Shown one piece after another: positions 1 through 12,390 of a stretch of DNA of 64,000 nucleotides. How positions within the stretch are numbered: the stretch's first letter is position 1; each line of letters starts with the position of its first letter. The notes under the pieces are model-generated. The model was not told the origin of the DNA. It saw only the letters and a list, made by a program, of their open reading frames with translations, and made no database searches. A program made the translations under genes and the position numbers. Source of the stretch: Aselliscus stoliczkanus. Lineage: Eukaryota; Chordata; Mammalia; Chiroptera; Hipposideridae. The stretch is from contig CM066735.1 in assembly GCA_033961575.1 (NCBI GenBank), forward strand, positions 92,803,949-92,867,948. The letters are read 5' to 3'.

Positions 1-589
1 GTACAAGTAATGTTCGTCAAGTTAGAGGTTTATGACCATTAAGATTATTTAAAAGTAACTATCTAAAATATTTAATTTGAGTCTATTTATTTTTTCAATT
101 GAGAAAAATAGCAAGTGTTTGTAAAAAAAAAAATCAGTGCTACAAATCAGTGTGAATACAGATGGCTTTTCTATTTAACCTGTTACTTGTTTAATACTAA
201 TTATGGTTGAGCAAGATACATGTGCCTTATCTCTTCTTCCTGAAGCCAGAGAGTGAACCATTTTCTTAATTTCAAAATCATTTGTATAATCATCCCGCCT
301 ATTTAACTTTGCTCACAGCTAACATTAACATTCCCACATAGTAAGTTAACTCGATGACAAGGGGCCCTTTCTGCCCCCTGCTTATCTTAGAGGGAATATT
401 ACGAAGTTCTGTTGCTCACAGGATGGCTTATGAGTGGTTTACCGAGTTCCTATTTACTCTAATCTCCTAGAGAGCACAAATCTCAGGATATCAAAAGCAT
501 ATTTCTACTTGCAACAATTTAAGACATTTCTATAAGCTTCACATTGCTGGATTTTTCTGTTCATAAATACTGGGAAATCCTAAAGCCTC
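1..589. other. Unassigned AT-rich non-coding DNA
   Basis: I see no coding region, RNA gene or recognisable repeat here. Open frames are short and lack any protein family signature. Confidence 0.5.
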
Positions 590-805
590 CCATCTTAAAG
601 CCTGAGTTTGGAGTCATCAGTTTGAATTCTGTCTGTGCCACTGATGGATGAGTGATCCTGGAAAATGTATGTAACTTTCCTGAGCCATGTCCCTGATTTA
701 CTGAAAAAGGGAAATAATTTTGCCTATTATATAAGGTGGTTATGATGGGCAAATATCACTTAAAGTGACTAGCATGTAGGAACCACTTAATAAATATTTA
801 TTAAT
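590..805 (+). repeat. MIR SINE relic
   Basis: The order of motifs follows the mammalian MIR SINE: a degraded tRNA-like head, a core with a gap-rich version of the 'gtgatcctgg...aactttcctgagcc' segment, then a tail ending in 'aataaatatttatta'. MIRs are ancient, non-autonomous, and were mobilised by LINE-2. The copy is strongly diverged, so the boundaries are approximate. Confidence 0.6.
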
Positions 806-1365
806 TTTAGTGTTTCATATAGTTCCTATAAAAGGAATTTAGAAATAGACTTATAAAACCTGTGGTCCTATTTATAGAACAAATATTTTTGAGGATATTG
901 TCACTATGTTACTAAGCCCCATGGAAGAAATGTGTCTCTAATTTTAGCACTGTCATACAATTGTCATGCAATTTATTTGGCTTTATTTGATTATCACTTT
1001 GAATTAACCATCTGTCATGGTTCTGTCTTTGCATTAGTTGTTACAAAGCTTACATAAAAAATTTTGCTTCATTTCTAGCAAATTTTGTATAATTTACCCT
1101 CTCATATTTCTTTATATCTTCTTTACATGCATTTCCCATTTTTCTCTTTTCTTAATCTATTTATATTAAATTTTATTTTGTATATTTTGGAAGAGGCCTT
1201 AAATTCTTGGACTAGTTACAAAGTGCACTCATCCATGCAGGCAAATGAACAAAATCCATCTGAGTGATCCCTGGAGAGCAAACTTTCTAATTTATTGAAA
1301 AGGAAGGTAGTATATATTAATCATTAAGGATGTCATTCTGTGGATTGTAGTAACTATGACCTCAA
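806..1365. other. Unassigned AT-rich DNA
   Basis: Nothing recognisable. A 60-codon frame at 1085-1267 is Phe/Leu/Tyr-rich, as expected from translated AT-rich DNA, and is not taken as a gene. Confidence 0.5.
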
Positions 1366-1519
1366 TAAAAAGCATTATTTTATTATTTTATTATTATTAT
1401 TATTTTTTTTGATGGAATTGTCACTGGCCCTCATAGGTGGGACCTAAACCGGGGCCTCTGGCTTCCCAAGCCAGCGCTTAACCACCACGCCACTCGGCCG
1501 GCCGTAAAAAGCATTATTT
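1366..1519 (-). mobile_element. tRNA-derived SINE, short form, antisense, with 15-bp TSD
   Basis: Read on the minus strand, the element starts with GGCCGGCCGAGTGG, continues through a tRNA-like stem-loop and a B-box-like 'GGTTTAGGTCCC', and ends with 'AGTGACA' and an A-rich tail (the T/TTA-rich stretch at 1381-1410 here). The body is about 1403-1503. It lies between direct repeats TAAAAAGCATTATTT at 1366-1380 and 1505-1519, which are identical and mark L1-type target-primed insertion. It shares its head and middle with the elements at 5.6, 20.6, 60.8 and 62.8 kb. Confidence 0.9.
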
Positions 1520-1939
1520 AATATTAAATAGCAAATGTGGATATACCAGAAATTTATATATATATATATTTAGGGGATAAGGCAAAGGAAATAGCCTAGA
1601 CATTTTTCTTCCTATTTCTCCAGTTTATCTCCTTGCTTCATGTAATATCAACATAAGATAATTTAATAGCTAGTAGTAAAGTCCTTTGTCATAGTAACTG
1701 AGAAAACGAGAAATTTTCATTGTCCTTCAGATGCAGAAAGACCAGTTTAGCTATTTTGCACATATCTTTGTTGGGAACAGATACTGCACTTTGAGTTGAA
1801 TTCAATGCAAAAAAAAAAAAAAAATCTGTCAGGATATTGCCACTTTAAACCATAATCATATTAAGTTCTATATAATTGTTATGGTAAGAAGAAAAATCAG
1901 ATACAGATGAAGGAAAAAAGGTACCTCTGTTATTTATAT
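1520..1939. other. Unassigned DNA
   Basis: Contains a short (TA)n run near 1556-1570 and an A17 run at 1809-1825. No gene or classified repeat is seen. Confidence 0.5.
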
Positions 1940-2173
1940 ATGGGGGTGCCAAAAAATGTATACAAGAGGACACTTTGGTAAACGTTGCTCAAGCAGTAGT
2001 TCACCGTAATTGGAAGTGCTGGACACAGATGGTAACCACTTTGAGCACCTCTTGTAACTGGAGAAGTCAAACGTGACTTATATTCATCTTTTATTATTGG
2101 TATGTATTGAGTATTACAATTTTAATACAGTTTTCCTTTCTTAAAATGTGTATATATTTTTGACACCCTCTGT
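1940..2173 (+). mobile_element. Non-autonomous mariner (MITE) with transposase C-terminal remnant
   Basis: The ends are imperfect terminal inverted repeats: GGGGGTGCCAAAAAATGTAT from 1942 on the left, and GAGGGTGTCAAAAATATATA on the minus strand from 2170 leftward, both in AT-rich flanks as expected for TA-targeted mariners. Inside, codons 2016-2054 read VLDTDGNHFEHLL followed by TAA (2055-2057). This matches the style of a mariner transposase C-terminus, where a His-Phe-Glu motif lies just before the stop. The catalytic domain is absent, so this is an internal-deletion derivative of about 230 bp. Exact ends are uncertain by a few bases because both termini have drifted. Confidence 0.8.
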
Positions 2174-4440
2174 TTTATTAAAGGCAAAATGTGAATGGTA
2201 TTATTTATGAAAGTATTCTCTTTAAAAGGCATACATTATGATTTTGCTATTTATAGTAATATGCTACATGGTCTATAGATCATGGAAAACATTAGTATTA
2301 TTGAGTTAATATCCTCAGAAGATCTGTATCATAATTGTATATGAACATTCCAAGTATTATGTTTATTGTGTGTAAAAATGATAAATAATATTTTACTGTA
2401 AAATGAACATTACATACTCTGATATACTTTAAAGCAATCTTTTAGCATTAAATTCTTGATCATCATAGCTGCTGTATAGCCTTGAACTTTAAGAACAAAA
2501 AAAAAAATTGAACGATTTAAAAACTATCTTTCCAAGTGTTTTAACAATAGCTTGTATTTCTAGCAAAATTTGTTATATAACAGTTTTTTGCAGATATTAT
2601 TTCTTAACCCCTCGAGTACTATAATTGTAGGGACTGTAATATAGCCCTAGAATTCTAGAAAATGTAGGGCTTTTGTGATTGTATTATTACTTAATCCTGT
2701 GCACTTATTCTGGTAGTTATTATTAAAGTTTGTATTTCCTTAGATATTTGGGGGATTTTTTTACTCCCTCATATTTCTGACACCTTTTCAACTAATCATT
2801 ATGTTCTTATCATGGGTTTTAGCATTAAAATATAATTTGAAAGATTGGAAGTGTTTTTTCAGTAGTGGTTATCCCATGCCTTATTACACAGAATAGGAAT
2901 ATCAAATACATAAAATGAGTATCAGCACTGTACTGCTATGCCTTTGGCAGACATCAGTAATCAATCAGCGCATTCATTCTACTGAGAGCACAAACATTCT
3001 TCAAATCTTTCTCAGAATATGTTTCCTGAAAGTTCCTACCAATCAAAACAAGTTGACAAAAGAGATCAATTTGTCATTTCATATATAGAAGTAGTCAGAT
3101 ATAATTTGTTAACACTCCATATTTCTGTGCATATACATGTAAATTGTATATCTACATACATGTACATACATATACAGCGTGTGCATCACATATAACTACT
3201 CACATTTTATATATGCAAATATCTACTCATATGTATATGTACTTATAAATATTTAATAGTATATAAATCCTAACCTATAGATAATTTTCATAGAGAAATA
3301 TACAACAGACATAATTATTTTCACTTAGCCTCTAGCAGTGATTTGAAATTTAGATATTTATGTTTTCATTCAATTACTAAACACATTTAATTTTAAATGT
3401 TCATAAAGAATGTGATTTATGTTTTCTCATTTCCCTTGTTAAATAGTTATTAATGAATTTTAATACTGTTAATCATTATAATATTTATATAATCAAATTT
3501 ACCACAATTCTCAATTTGATTATATTAAGGGAAAATTAAAACAATAAACCACTGCCATGGCTGGGATTGGTGATTCTAGATCTGATAAGTGGATTCTCGT
3601 ATTTCCATTTAATTCTTCTCACCTCGATTAGCAAAGTAGACCCATGCACTTTAATCCTGGGTAGTAGCAATGATCTCTTGATATATTTATTGAAAAAGAG
3701 CCAATTTCTTACTTTCTTTAGCAAAACAGGCCCTGAGTAACATTGTAGAAACAGAGGAGCTTTCTTTTGTATCTGGGAGTGTCATTTGGTCAGTCTTCCA
3801 CCAGCCTTGACTTCTAGACGCACTCTTAGTGTTTGGCAATAAGACAAAGTCCCATAATCTCCTGGTTCCTGGATCGCCCACTGTCTATTTCAGTCTGCAC
3901 TACTCTTAGTGACAACGATGTCCCACATATAAGACCTTTCTTGTTCTTACTTATTCAAACATATTTATTTGTAGACCTCATTTTTCCCAAGGTCTTCTAT
4001 CATTTTAGGTTAGGTATATCGGTCAATTCATTTCAGCCAAGTTGTTAATGATTAGTAATATATCAATCTGATAATAGCTGCCTTTATCCCCTTCACCAAA
4101 GGGATGGACAACTAGAAAAAAATTAAGCACTGTGTAAGGCAGTGCAATTGAAGGTGATATTTTTAAGTCCTGGGACTTTTCCTCAAGTCTGTTAAAAGAT
4201 TGCCCGCTTCCTCTATGTGTTTCAGCATTGCCTATTATCTTGGTATTAAATTGTAGAGTCAGAGAGATTTAGAACTAGAAATTACCCAGAGATAAACCAA
4301 TTCAGGAATAGCAAATAAGATGCACTTGAACTGCCAAAGCTCCTACCTCACCCAGTTCTTACCCACTGAGTTGTGACAGTAGTTTACAGTGTATTTCAAC
4401 ACAAAACACCAAGCAGCTTCTTCAACCCACCATTATTGGC
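2174..4440. other. Unassigned AT-rich DNA
   Basis: No gene seen. Positions 3120-3260 form a TACATA/TATATG-rich microsatellite-like stretch. Frames of 60-70 codons at 3536-4048 overlap on both strands and show no family resemblance. Confidence 0.5.
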
Positions 4441-4580
4441 ACTGATGTGAAATGACTTGTCATTCTGGACCTAATCTACTTCCTCATTTTTATGCATGAG
4501 ACACAGAGAGATTAATGAGGTTGACCAAAGCCACACAGGTAGTTAGTTGAAGAACAAAATAAAAGTCTATGCTTCCTGGG
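4441..4580 (+). repeat. MIR SINE core relic
   Basis: The segment 'gagacacagagagattaatg' followed by 'accaaagccacacaggtagt' aligns by eye with the conserved MIR core (acagagaggttaagt ... caaggtcacacagctagt). The edges are too decayed to place exactly. Confidence 0.65.
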
Positions 4581-5618
4581 AATGCTCACTTTCACTACCC
4601 ATGCATGTTGCATCACTCCATCATTTTATCATCTCTGGATTCACTAAAGAGAACATGAACTAGGTAGAAAATTGCTTCTTTATTTTTTTGCCCTGAGAAA
4701 AGTGAAGTTCAGCCCCTGAGTAAAACAGAGGCTGACCAAGAGTGGAACCTGTATTTCTTGACAACCCATTCAAATTTTTTACCCTTTTCCAAGATTAGAA
4801 CTCATGTCACATGATCCTCTTTGCATAGCTTTCTCAAAATACCACCTAAGCTCATTGTTTCAAATCGCATCTGTTATATCCAGCCCTCACTTATTTATAA
4901 AGAAGAAAAGTAAAGTTAAATCAGAAAATAGTTATGCTGAGTCCTAATAATTATGTAATTGATATAAATAGGTAATTAAAAATATATTAATAGATGATAT
5001 ATATGTGTAAATTGATAACATTGATCATATAATTTTATCAACAAGAAATAAAGAATTAGTAGTGTGATTAGTAAAGTCATGACCCACCACTGTCATTCTA
5101 TTTTATGTTCTAAAAATTCTATTTGTATAATTGTTTTGTGCATTATTTCTTCTGGTTTCTGATGGTTAGAGGAAAATGATCAATCTAAAATTATTATTTA
5201 TTGAAAAGAATTCTCATGGTTAATCATTAATTATTTTAATTTCCCAGGCTATAAAATTCAGAAGTTATTCTACTTATAATTTATACAAAAATGAGACTTA
5301 ATTTTGAAGCTAAAGCTATTCAGATATAAAGGTAATAAATAATACTCTATGAAACAATAGCCTGGACAGTTTCTAAGTTCAGGAAACTACTACTTTAGTT
5401 GCAGTTACATGTTAATTTATAATCTATTTATTGGATTTTGCTGCAGCATCTTGACTTTTCTTAATTACTATCAAGTCAAGTAAATTTGGTTGCAAGCCCT
5501 TGAGATTAGGATAAATGGCAGTAAGAAGTGTCTAATTAATTTACTGTATTATTGCAGCCAGCTTTTCTACTGTTTTAATGACTAGGACACATTTAATAGA
5601 TATTGACAAGCCAGTATT
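4581..5618. other. Unassigned AT-rich DNA
   Basis: No coding or repeat signature recognised. Confidence 0.5.
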
Positions 5619-5780
5619 AAAACTGAATGTAGCAGGTTGGCCAAGTGGTGTGGTGGTTAAGTGCTGGCTTGGGAAGCCAGTGGCCCCGGTTCGGGTCCCA
5701 CATATGAGGGCCAGTGACACTGCCCTTAAAACAAAACAAAACAAAACAAAACAAAACAAAACAAAAAACTGAATGTAGCA
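5619..5780 (+). mobile_element. tRNA-derived SINE, short form, with 16-bp TSD and (AAAAC)n tail
   Basis: The body at 5635-5764 begins GGTTGGCCAAGTGG (A-box region), has a perfect five-base-pair stem CTGGC/GCCAG around the loop TTGGGAA, and a B-box-like GGTTCGGGTCC at 5688-5698. It then runs 'catatgagggccagtgacactgccc' into a tail of about seven AAAAC units. It is flanked by AAAACTGAATGTAGCA at 5619-5634 and 5765-5780. Pol III internal boxes, TSD and A-rich tail make this a clear SINE. The tail has matured into a pentanucleotide microsatellite. Confidence 0.95.
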
Positions 5781-6599
5781 TATCCTTTGCTTTTTCACTG
5801 GTCAGTAGTTTGTTCTCTGTCCTATAAACCCAGCCTGTGTGTCTATGCTTTACAAAACCAACAGAACAGTGAGTTAGCTCCATGCTTTATGGTTCAGATT
5901 TTCATGAGAGTCCTGAGCAATAGCATTCGGAAAATGGTCAGAGCAAATAAAAGAGAAAATAAAAGTTTGATCTGATGCCTTCTACTTTTTATGGGTGGAA
6001 GCTTACCATTTTCCAACACTGTATAAGTCTAACAACCAGTCATTCAATTCATTGACTCACTGAAAGGAAATATAGAGGGAATCTGTAGCAGTTGAACAAA
6101 ATGCCAAGATGGTAAATTAGAAAAAGCATCTAATAGTGCCTAATCCATTAGTTTTGAAACACTTCAGTGTGGCTGTTTTCTTGGTCTGAACTTAATGATT
6201 GATGATTGCATCATCATATGCGTTCCCCAGGAGTTTGCTAACCCCTGTGGCGGAGCTCTCTTTCTGCAGTGCTCAATTCAAGTGTTCTCGGCCTGATTAC
6301 TGCTCTGCTTGCATCTGTTTGAGTTGACTAAGTTGAGGCTCTCATACATATTTACTACATTTACATTAACCAAATTCGCAGTCAGATTGGATTTCTACTT
6401 TTTAGATGTTTCTCACAGTTTCTTGAATTATTCCTAAGTAAACAGAGCTGTTTACTGACTCCTTACCACATTTGAAAACTATAAAAGAGCCCCATATGTC
6501 ATTGCCTTAGTTTGAATACTCATCCATTTTAGGCTGAATTCTTATAATAATAGTCTTAGTTCCTTTTTCTAAATTTATACCTTTTTAATCTGTCAGAGT
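5781..6599. other. Unassigned DNA
   Basis: No gene or repeat recognised. Frames overlapping the SINE on both strands are read-throughs of its AAAAC tail. Confidence 0.5.
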
Positions 6600-7180
6600 A
6601 GCTCTTCTCAAACAACCTGATGACACTACACAACACAGCTGAAAATTCTTCAGCACTCTCCTTTTAAAATCATCTGCAGAATCTATTTCAAAATGTCCTT
6701 CCATACAAGGTTCTTAGCTAAATCCAGCCTCTCTTGAAAACTGTATCTGCTTTTCTCCTCCTCTCACTATACCTTATACCCTTCGCTGTACCTGTAATTC
6801 CCTTGACAGTTCTTTCCCCCCATATTTCCTTTACCTTCTTTTTGTTCCACTGGGGGGGGGGGAAACCTCTATTATTCTATCTACAGCCCCATTTTCTGGC
6901 AAATACCTATGTATTACCAAAACTTGGCTCAAAAGTTATTTGCTCTAAAAAGCTCTGTCTTCATTACCCAATTAGAAGCCTTCCTTAAATAACTCAAGAT
7001 TTACTGTGTACATACACCTGTAATGGTAGATGTGCCATATTACCCATAGACAGGGTAATATCTTATTCTTATATGTCCATATCTTTGGAATACCTGGCAC
7101 ATACTAGGAAATCAATACATCATTATTGAGTGAATGAGTTTGAATAAATAAATGAATGAGTGAATGAATGAATGTGCAGA
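6600..7180 (+). repeat. LINE-2 3' end relic
   Basis: The segment has the layout of the L2 3' region: a pyrimidine-rich stretch with 'ctccttttaaaatcatctgcaga', later 'agaagccttccttaaata', then 'acctggcacatactaggaaatcaat', ending in a GAATGAAT repeat at about 7131-7173. L2 is an ancient, inactive mammalian LINE. An 11-base G run at 6852-6862 lies inside it. An 84-codon frame at 6734-6988 is fortuitous. Confidence 0.7.
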
Positions 7181-7379
7181 GTTGGGCCTCCGAGTGAACC
7201 ATTCTTCCAAAATGGCCTGTCATCAGTAGAGTTGATTTTAGTCATCTATAGATTCAAGGAACAAAAGTCAAGCAAAGTTTCTTTCCCCAAGTGGTACACC
7301 TCAAGTATGTGATGATATTAAAATAGGAGACACATTATAATATTTTACCCTATGCAAGCATCATTGCTTCATGTTTTTC

Positions 7380-7535
7380 ATATTAATCTTATTTAGATTT
7401 CATAACAGTTCTGTGAAGTAATTATAAATTATATCCATTTGACAGGTGAGAGAATTGAGCTCAAAGAAGTTAAATAACTTGTATAAGTCCACTCTGATGA
7501 GTTGCAAAGCCTAAATTTGAACTGCAATGTGTCCA
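7380..7535 (+). repeat. MIR SINE relic
   Basis: 'catttgacaggtgagagaattgagctcaaagaagttaaataact' fits the MIR core pattern (acagatgaggaaactgaggc...gaggttaagtaactt), followed by a degraded 'gagccaaatttgaac' type segment. Boundaries are approximate. Confidence 0.7.
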
Positions 7536-9070
7536 ACTACAAAAGCATTAGTCCATATCCAGTGCACAGATTTGGCAATCACTTTACGGTGATCAGGATC
7601 AAAAATTTGTCCAGCCATTCAAATTGTCCCATCTCTGTTCCTGTCAAGATGTCACTTCATTTCACACCTACACTTCTTCTTTTTTAAGGAATTTTATGTC
7701 TTAACAGACCATGCAAAAAAACCTCCATCATATATACAGATTTGTATTGAAAAACCACCTCTTGGGAGAAAACCACATGCTTGACAGCTGTTCTGACCAA
7801 AACTCTGCATTAGAACGAAAGGGAAATTGCTGTTGAAAATAAAGCAAAGTAAAATAAATAAATAAATAAATATAAATAAAATAAAATAGATATTTTCTGT
7901 TATATTAAGTTTGCGTATGTATGCAAACATACAAATATTTCTGTTTATTTTATGTATAAATATCTACATAGACTAACATTATTAAAATTTGACTGCATGT
8001 ATCTTAAATAACATATGTTCATAAAGTTGGCATCATACATCACATGCACAGAAAAATAAAAGTCTAGAAGGAATTATACCAACCTATACCAACCATTAAA
8101 AATTAGCTGTTGATGAGGTTACTCAATTTTAATGTATATATTTTACAGTAAGCTTCTTGTTTTTATAATTTAAATAAAGAATGGAATTAAATGTCACCTA
8201 ATGTTAGGTTCCTATTTGCACATAAAGCTTTTAATTGCTAACTGGCCCCATTTTATTTTTTTAAAATTATTCATTTTTTTTTTTTAAAGTTTGGCAGTTT
8301 CTAAAATATATTTCCACATATAATATCTGATTTCTTCTCATACACTTTTTTATATATCAGTTCCTTTTTTAATCCCCCATACTCCCTGAAAGAATCTAGA
8401 AAGTTTAATATAACTTTGTCAAAAAGGAAACTGCCTTTTGAAAACTGTAATTGCAAATGTTTTGCATAAATAGGTAAGGTAGCTGTATGAGGTAGATAAG
8501 GACTGCTGGGAGCTCCTATCAGGGAGCAAATATGAGAGAGAGCAGTGACTAGGTGGGCCTGGAGGGTGGGTGGAAGAAGAATTAGCTGACCCCTCCAGTG
8601 ACGAATGCGGATCTAAATCACCAAGTTAAGGCATCATAGTGACTCAGGGTTTAATCTTAGTTGATACTGATCCAAACTGGTCAGACTTTTCAGCATCACA
8701 TAAGAGAGAGAGTTATAGATGAAGATGGACCATATGAGGCAATTTGAGGGGACTCTAGAAGACATGCAACTGTAAGGGTGAGGGCAAACAAGTACTAGGC
8801 AAGTGGGCAGGCTTTCCAAGCCAACTGGACTCAGGTTCAGGGCTGGGGCTGCCCAAACTGGTATTGAAGTCAACAGAACCAACAGGAACCTGAGAGAAAA
8901 CACCCATGAACTAAACCACAGTAGGACAAAGGACAGAGAACACTTTCTGGACACTCATGGCAATATGAAGACAGTGTCCTAACATGCTGCCCACTAAGGT
9001 TCTCTCTAGTGTATGAGAGTGAGCCTGCAAGACACACGTTTTTAGTCCCTGCATCTGAACCCAGAACAGT
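7536..9070. other. Unassigned DNA
   Basis: Includes an (AAAT)n/(AATA)n simple stretch at about 7848-7890 and a T-rich tract near 8255-8286. The 8480-9020 part has more balanced composition and a 106-codon minus frame at 8634-8954 with no recognisable family; I treat that frame as chance. Confidence 0.5.
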
Positions 9071-9194
9071 CACTAACTGATTGAACTTATCTCAGTTTCC
9101 TCATCTGTCAAATGGAAGTAATAATTGTCACCACCACACCCAAGTGTTGTGTGGAATAACTAATGTGTGTCAAGTGCTTAAGTTTATTATTGGG
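9071..9194 (+). repeat. MIR SINE relic, interrupted by a SINE
   Basis: 'tctcagtttcctcatctgtcaaatggaagtaataattg' is the characteristic MIR 3' half (ctcagtttcctcatctgtaaaatgggaataata), followed by 'gtcaagtgctta'. The younger SINE at 9195-9372 inserts immediately after. Confidence 0.8.
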
Positions 9195-9372
9195 AAAATG
9201 TGCTTATTTATTTATTTATTTTTAGCTAAGCCATCCTGCCACCTGTTGGCAGGGCTTGGCAGCTCTGTTCTGGCCAGGATTTGAACCGGCGACCCTGTTG
9301 CTCAGAGCTCACAGTCTTGAGCGAGCTCTTAACGAACTGAGCCACTCAGCTGGCCCCAAAACGTGTTTATTT
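9195..9372 (-). mobile_element. tRNA-derived SINE, second type, antisense, with TSD
   Basis: On the minus strand the body (about 9356 to 9211) begins GGGGCCAGCTGAGTGGCTCAG, has 'agagctcgctcaagactgtgagctctgagcaac' in place of the short-form stem-loop, a B box 'ggttcaaatcc', and a distal part ending 'gccaacaggtggcaggatggcttagct' before an (AAAT)n tail. Near-identical repeats AAAATGTGCTTATTT (9195-9209) and AAAACGTGTTTATTT (9358-9372) flank it. The elements at 48.5 and 58.2 kb are the same type. Confidence 0.9.
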
Positions 9373-9410
9373 TTAATGACAGTTCCTGTATAACCTAATA
9401 TTTATACCAG

Positions 9411-9525
9411 TGGTTTTCAACTCAGGTAGCAAGTGAGAATAGCCCATGGAGCTTTTTGTGGCTGCAAATTCCTGAGCTCAACTGCAGTCCTATTGAGTTA
9501 GAATTTCTCAGGCTCCAGTCATTAT
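9411..9525 (+). repeat. MER5A-like hAT-Charlie MITE fragment
   Basis: It starts with 'cagtggttttcaactcaggt', the classic 16-bp-type hAT-Charlie inverted terminus. It continues with 'gaatagcccatggagctttt' and 'gagttagaatttctcagg', matching the MER5A pattern. The right terminus is lost. Confidence 0.6.
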
Positions 9526-11645
9526 TTATGATTACTTAACATAACACAATATAACAGATGTATACCATTTAATTAGATAAATTCACAGGCTTAGAACTGA
9601 AATAACTACTAAACAAGTCCTTGAACAGAAAAGAAAAAAACCTGTCTAATAAACACTGAGTTTAATTGTCTTAGGTGTGTTAAAATGTAGTAGTTGGTAC
9701 TAGTATTCACAATAGAGAAATGTATCATGCTAATTATACTATTCATGATTCTTATATACAGAAGATCATAATTTCTTCTGCCTATGGCTCACAGCCCTTA
9801 CATTTACAAATGAATGAATGGACACTGTCTAAGAATACATTGTAAAAGTAAACACTTATCCTAGTTCCCAAATCTCTTCATAAAGGGATTTTATTTCTTT
9901 TTATTGTTAAAACAGTTCAATTTCAAACATATCAGCAATTTTAATCTTCTGACTCCTTTGATCCTCTCATAATACTGGGTCAGCATAAAGATGTCATGGG
10001 AAGTACCAATAGGCTTTAGTAAAACATTGACTACTCAGAATTCTCTTCAGTTACAGTAGCAGTCACCTGATTCCCTGTGAAAAAAAAATCTTGTTTTAGT
10101 TAATTCACTAAGTTCACAGACTCTCTTTTTGTGATTTCAGACAATATACTTTCAGCAGTATGCCTTGTGGCACAGAATATGATTCATACTTGCTAGATGG
10201 TTCAATTTATCACACATAACAATTTTTTCTTTTCTAGTACTTTTGATTGGAACATTTTTTTTTTCTTTCTAGTATGGGCAGGGAGAGACTAACAACTTTT
10301 GGCTCATTTTTATGCTACTGTTTCATATTCTAGTTTTTATGTAGAATGCAATAGAAATGTACAACTATAAAACATTGGAAACAACACTAAGAAGTACACA
10401 TCCCGACAGAAACTGCCTACCAAACTCAGGGGGTTGTAAAGTAGTGAATGAAACATTTATAGTTGGTGAAATAGAAGAAATTGCTATGTTAAAAAAAAGA
10501 ATTCAAGCATCATAATATTATTACCTGCATAATAAAAATGGCATTGTTCTTCCTCTAAATCAGGGCAATGACAAGAATCAACAAAATAGATTATAGTGGA
10601 CAATAAAACATTCTCTTTTTGTCAAGCAGTCTTGGATAGCAGAAGGCACGCTCGGTGCATTTCAGTGCATATGAAAACCAAGAGTGATAACACTCCATAG
10701 AGGGGGCCATATGTAGGAAGATAGAAGGCTTCCATAGATCTGCCAGAATCTATCATGGAAGTGATGGCAATTGCACTGGCAGAATGCATTTTCCATAAGA
10801 GTTGGACCAATTTCTTTCCAACTAGAATAATATATAGACACTTTTTAAAGAAAAAAAAAATGGAGAGTCTCTCACAGAGCTACTTCCCTTCCAAGGTGGG
10901 CAAAGTATTTTTATATTATTTTAATATATTATATATAATATATGTGTATATCATATATATTATATGTGATACATGATTTATATTAATTATAAGTGAAGAA
11001 TAAATTCCTGATTCTGCTAGCTTTTATACAACTGGAGACAAAACTGATTTATCTATTAAATTCAAATAAAACTTTAAAGCCATACAATTCAAGTTAATTA
11101 TGTTAATTTCATAGGATGGCTGTTAGTTTTTTCTCAGGATGTGATTACCCTTTTCCATGTGAAATAACCCCTCATGACTATGCTAAAGCATAGTTTGCTA
11201 TTCTGACATGAACCATGTGAGAAACTAATATTCCTACCACTTGTTTCTGGTTGTACTATCATAAGATTTTTATTTCACTAGTGATACCGCTTGACTTTCA
11301 CATGTTATCAATGTGACCACAAGTATCCACCTAAACATGGGCACTGAAGTTACAAAATAGGATTCAGTTTTAATTCTGTGGATCATTCTGGTGATCCATA
11401 ACATTATGTTGGTTTTCCAGATCATCAAAATGCAAACAAGCCGTTTAAAAATAAATTATTGAGCAACATTTCTTGATATCCTGAGATCATGTCCTAAAAC
11501 TCAATTTGAATAAAAAAGACACTGATAACATGAGATTTTCAAAATGGCCAAATCATTAATATCACCCCTAGGGCAGCCATGGGAGTCTTGGGTAGTAGGT
11601 GGGGTGAATATCTCCTTTGTAACAATATGATTTTATTCTTACTTT
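9526..11645. other. Unassigned AT-rich DNA
   Basis: No gene recognised. Positions 10913-10975 form an alternating TA/TG-rich, near-palindromic stretch that could extrude structure. The rest shows nothing I can name. Confidence 0.5.
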
Positions 11646-11765
11646 TTCCCAAACATGTACTGAACACTTGCTGTTCCAGGCAAAATGGTAGGCACTGTGA
11701 GCTAATGATAAATTATATATAGCTCTTGCCCTCAGGAAACTCAGAGTTTATCAAGAGAGACAAAT
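11646..11765 (-). repeat. L2-type LINE 3' end relic, antisense
   Basis: 'catgtactgaacacttgctgttccaggcaaaatggtaggcactgtg', then 'cttgccctcaggaaactcagagttt', then 'gagagacaaatac' matches the antisense reading of the L2 3' end (tattgagcacctactatgtgccaggcactg...ccctgccctcaaggagctta...agacagacaataaa). Confidence 0.6.
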
Positions 11766-12164
11766 ACATATTTTGAAAAATAGCCCCAATGCAAATAAGT
11801 CCTATCACAATGACCACAGAAGTATGTACTAACTGCTGTGTGAAAACATAGAAAGTCATGTAATATTGTTTTAATCATTTAGCTAGACGGGTCTGGGAAA
11901 TCAATCAAATTATCCTCTTAGCTGAAAAATTAGTTAAAGCCTTTTTCTTCTTTCCCTTTTCTGCCTGCTTCCCTATGGTCAATGTGTATTTTTCTCATCT
12001 TCACCTATACCTTGTTTGGCCCCTGACACCAAAGAAATTTCTAGCTTCTAGGGGGTTCTCAGTTCTCAAGAGCCAGCTTCCCATGGTTTTAAAATATATT
12101 TTGAGTAAAAAATTATATATTGATGTTCAGTAATGTGGGAGATAAGGAATTGGTTTATCCTAAC
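11766..12164. other. Unassigned DNA
   Basis: No gene or repeat recognised. Confidence 0.5.
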
Positions 12165-12390
12165 CATAAAGTACAGGGACCTTTGGCTCAAACTCTTACT
12201 ATCTGAGCAAACTTGGCCTTATTGCTTCCTTCTGTTTTGGTTTCTTCACCTTTCCAATGGGAATAAAAATAACTCTACTCACTTTACATGGTAACTAGAA
12301 AAAGGAAATGAAATCATGAATTTGAAAAGCACTTAGCATAGTGTCTGGCGTATGTCAAGTGCTTCAATAAATATTGGCTAGTGTGAGAAG
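12165..12390 (+). repeat. MIR SINE relic
   Basis: Clear MIR 3' half: 'ttggtttcttcacctttccaatgggaataaaaataactctactcac', then 'gcacttagcatagtgtctggc', then 'caagtgcttcaataaatattggcta'. This is one of the best preserved MIRs in the window. Confidence 0.8.

Noticed and set aside
5635..5764. A possible true tRNA gene (stem-loop with perfect five-base-pair stem and B box)
   Set aside because: The acceptor stem does not pair, there is an (AAAAC)n tail, and a perfect TSD flanks it, so it is a SINE.
8634..8954. A 106-codon minus frame
   Set aside because: No motif, no convincing splice context, and a second overlapping minus frame (8870-9073). Treated as chance.
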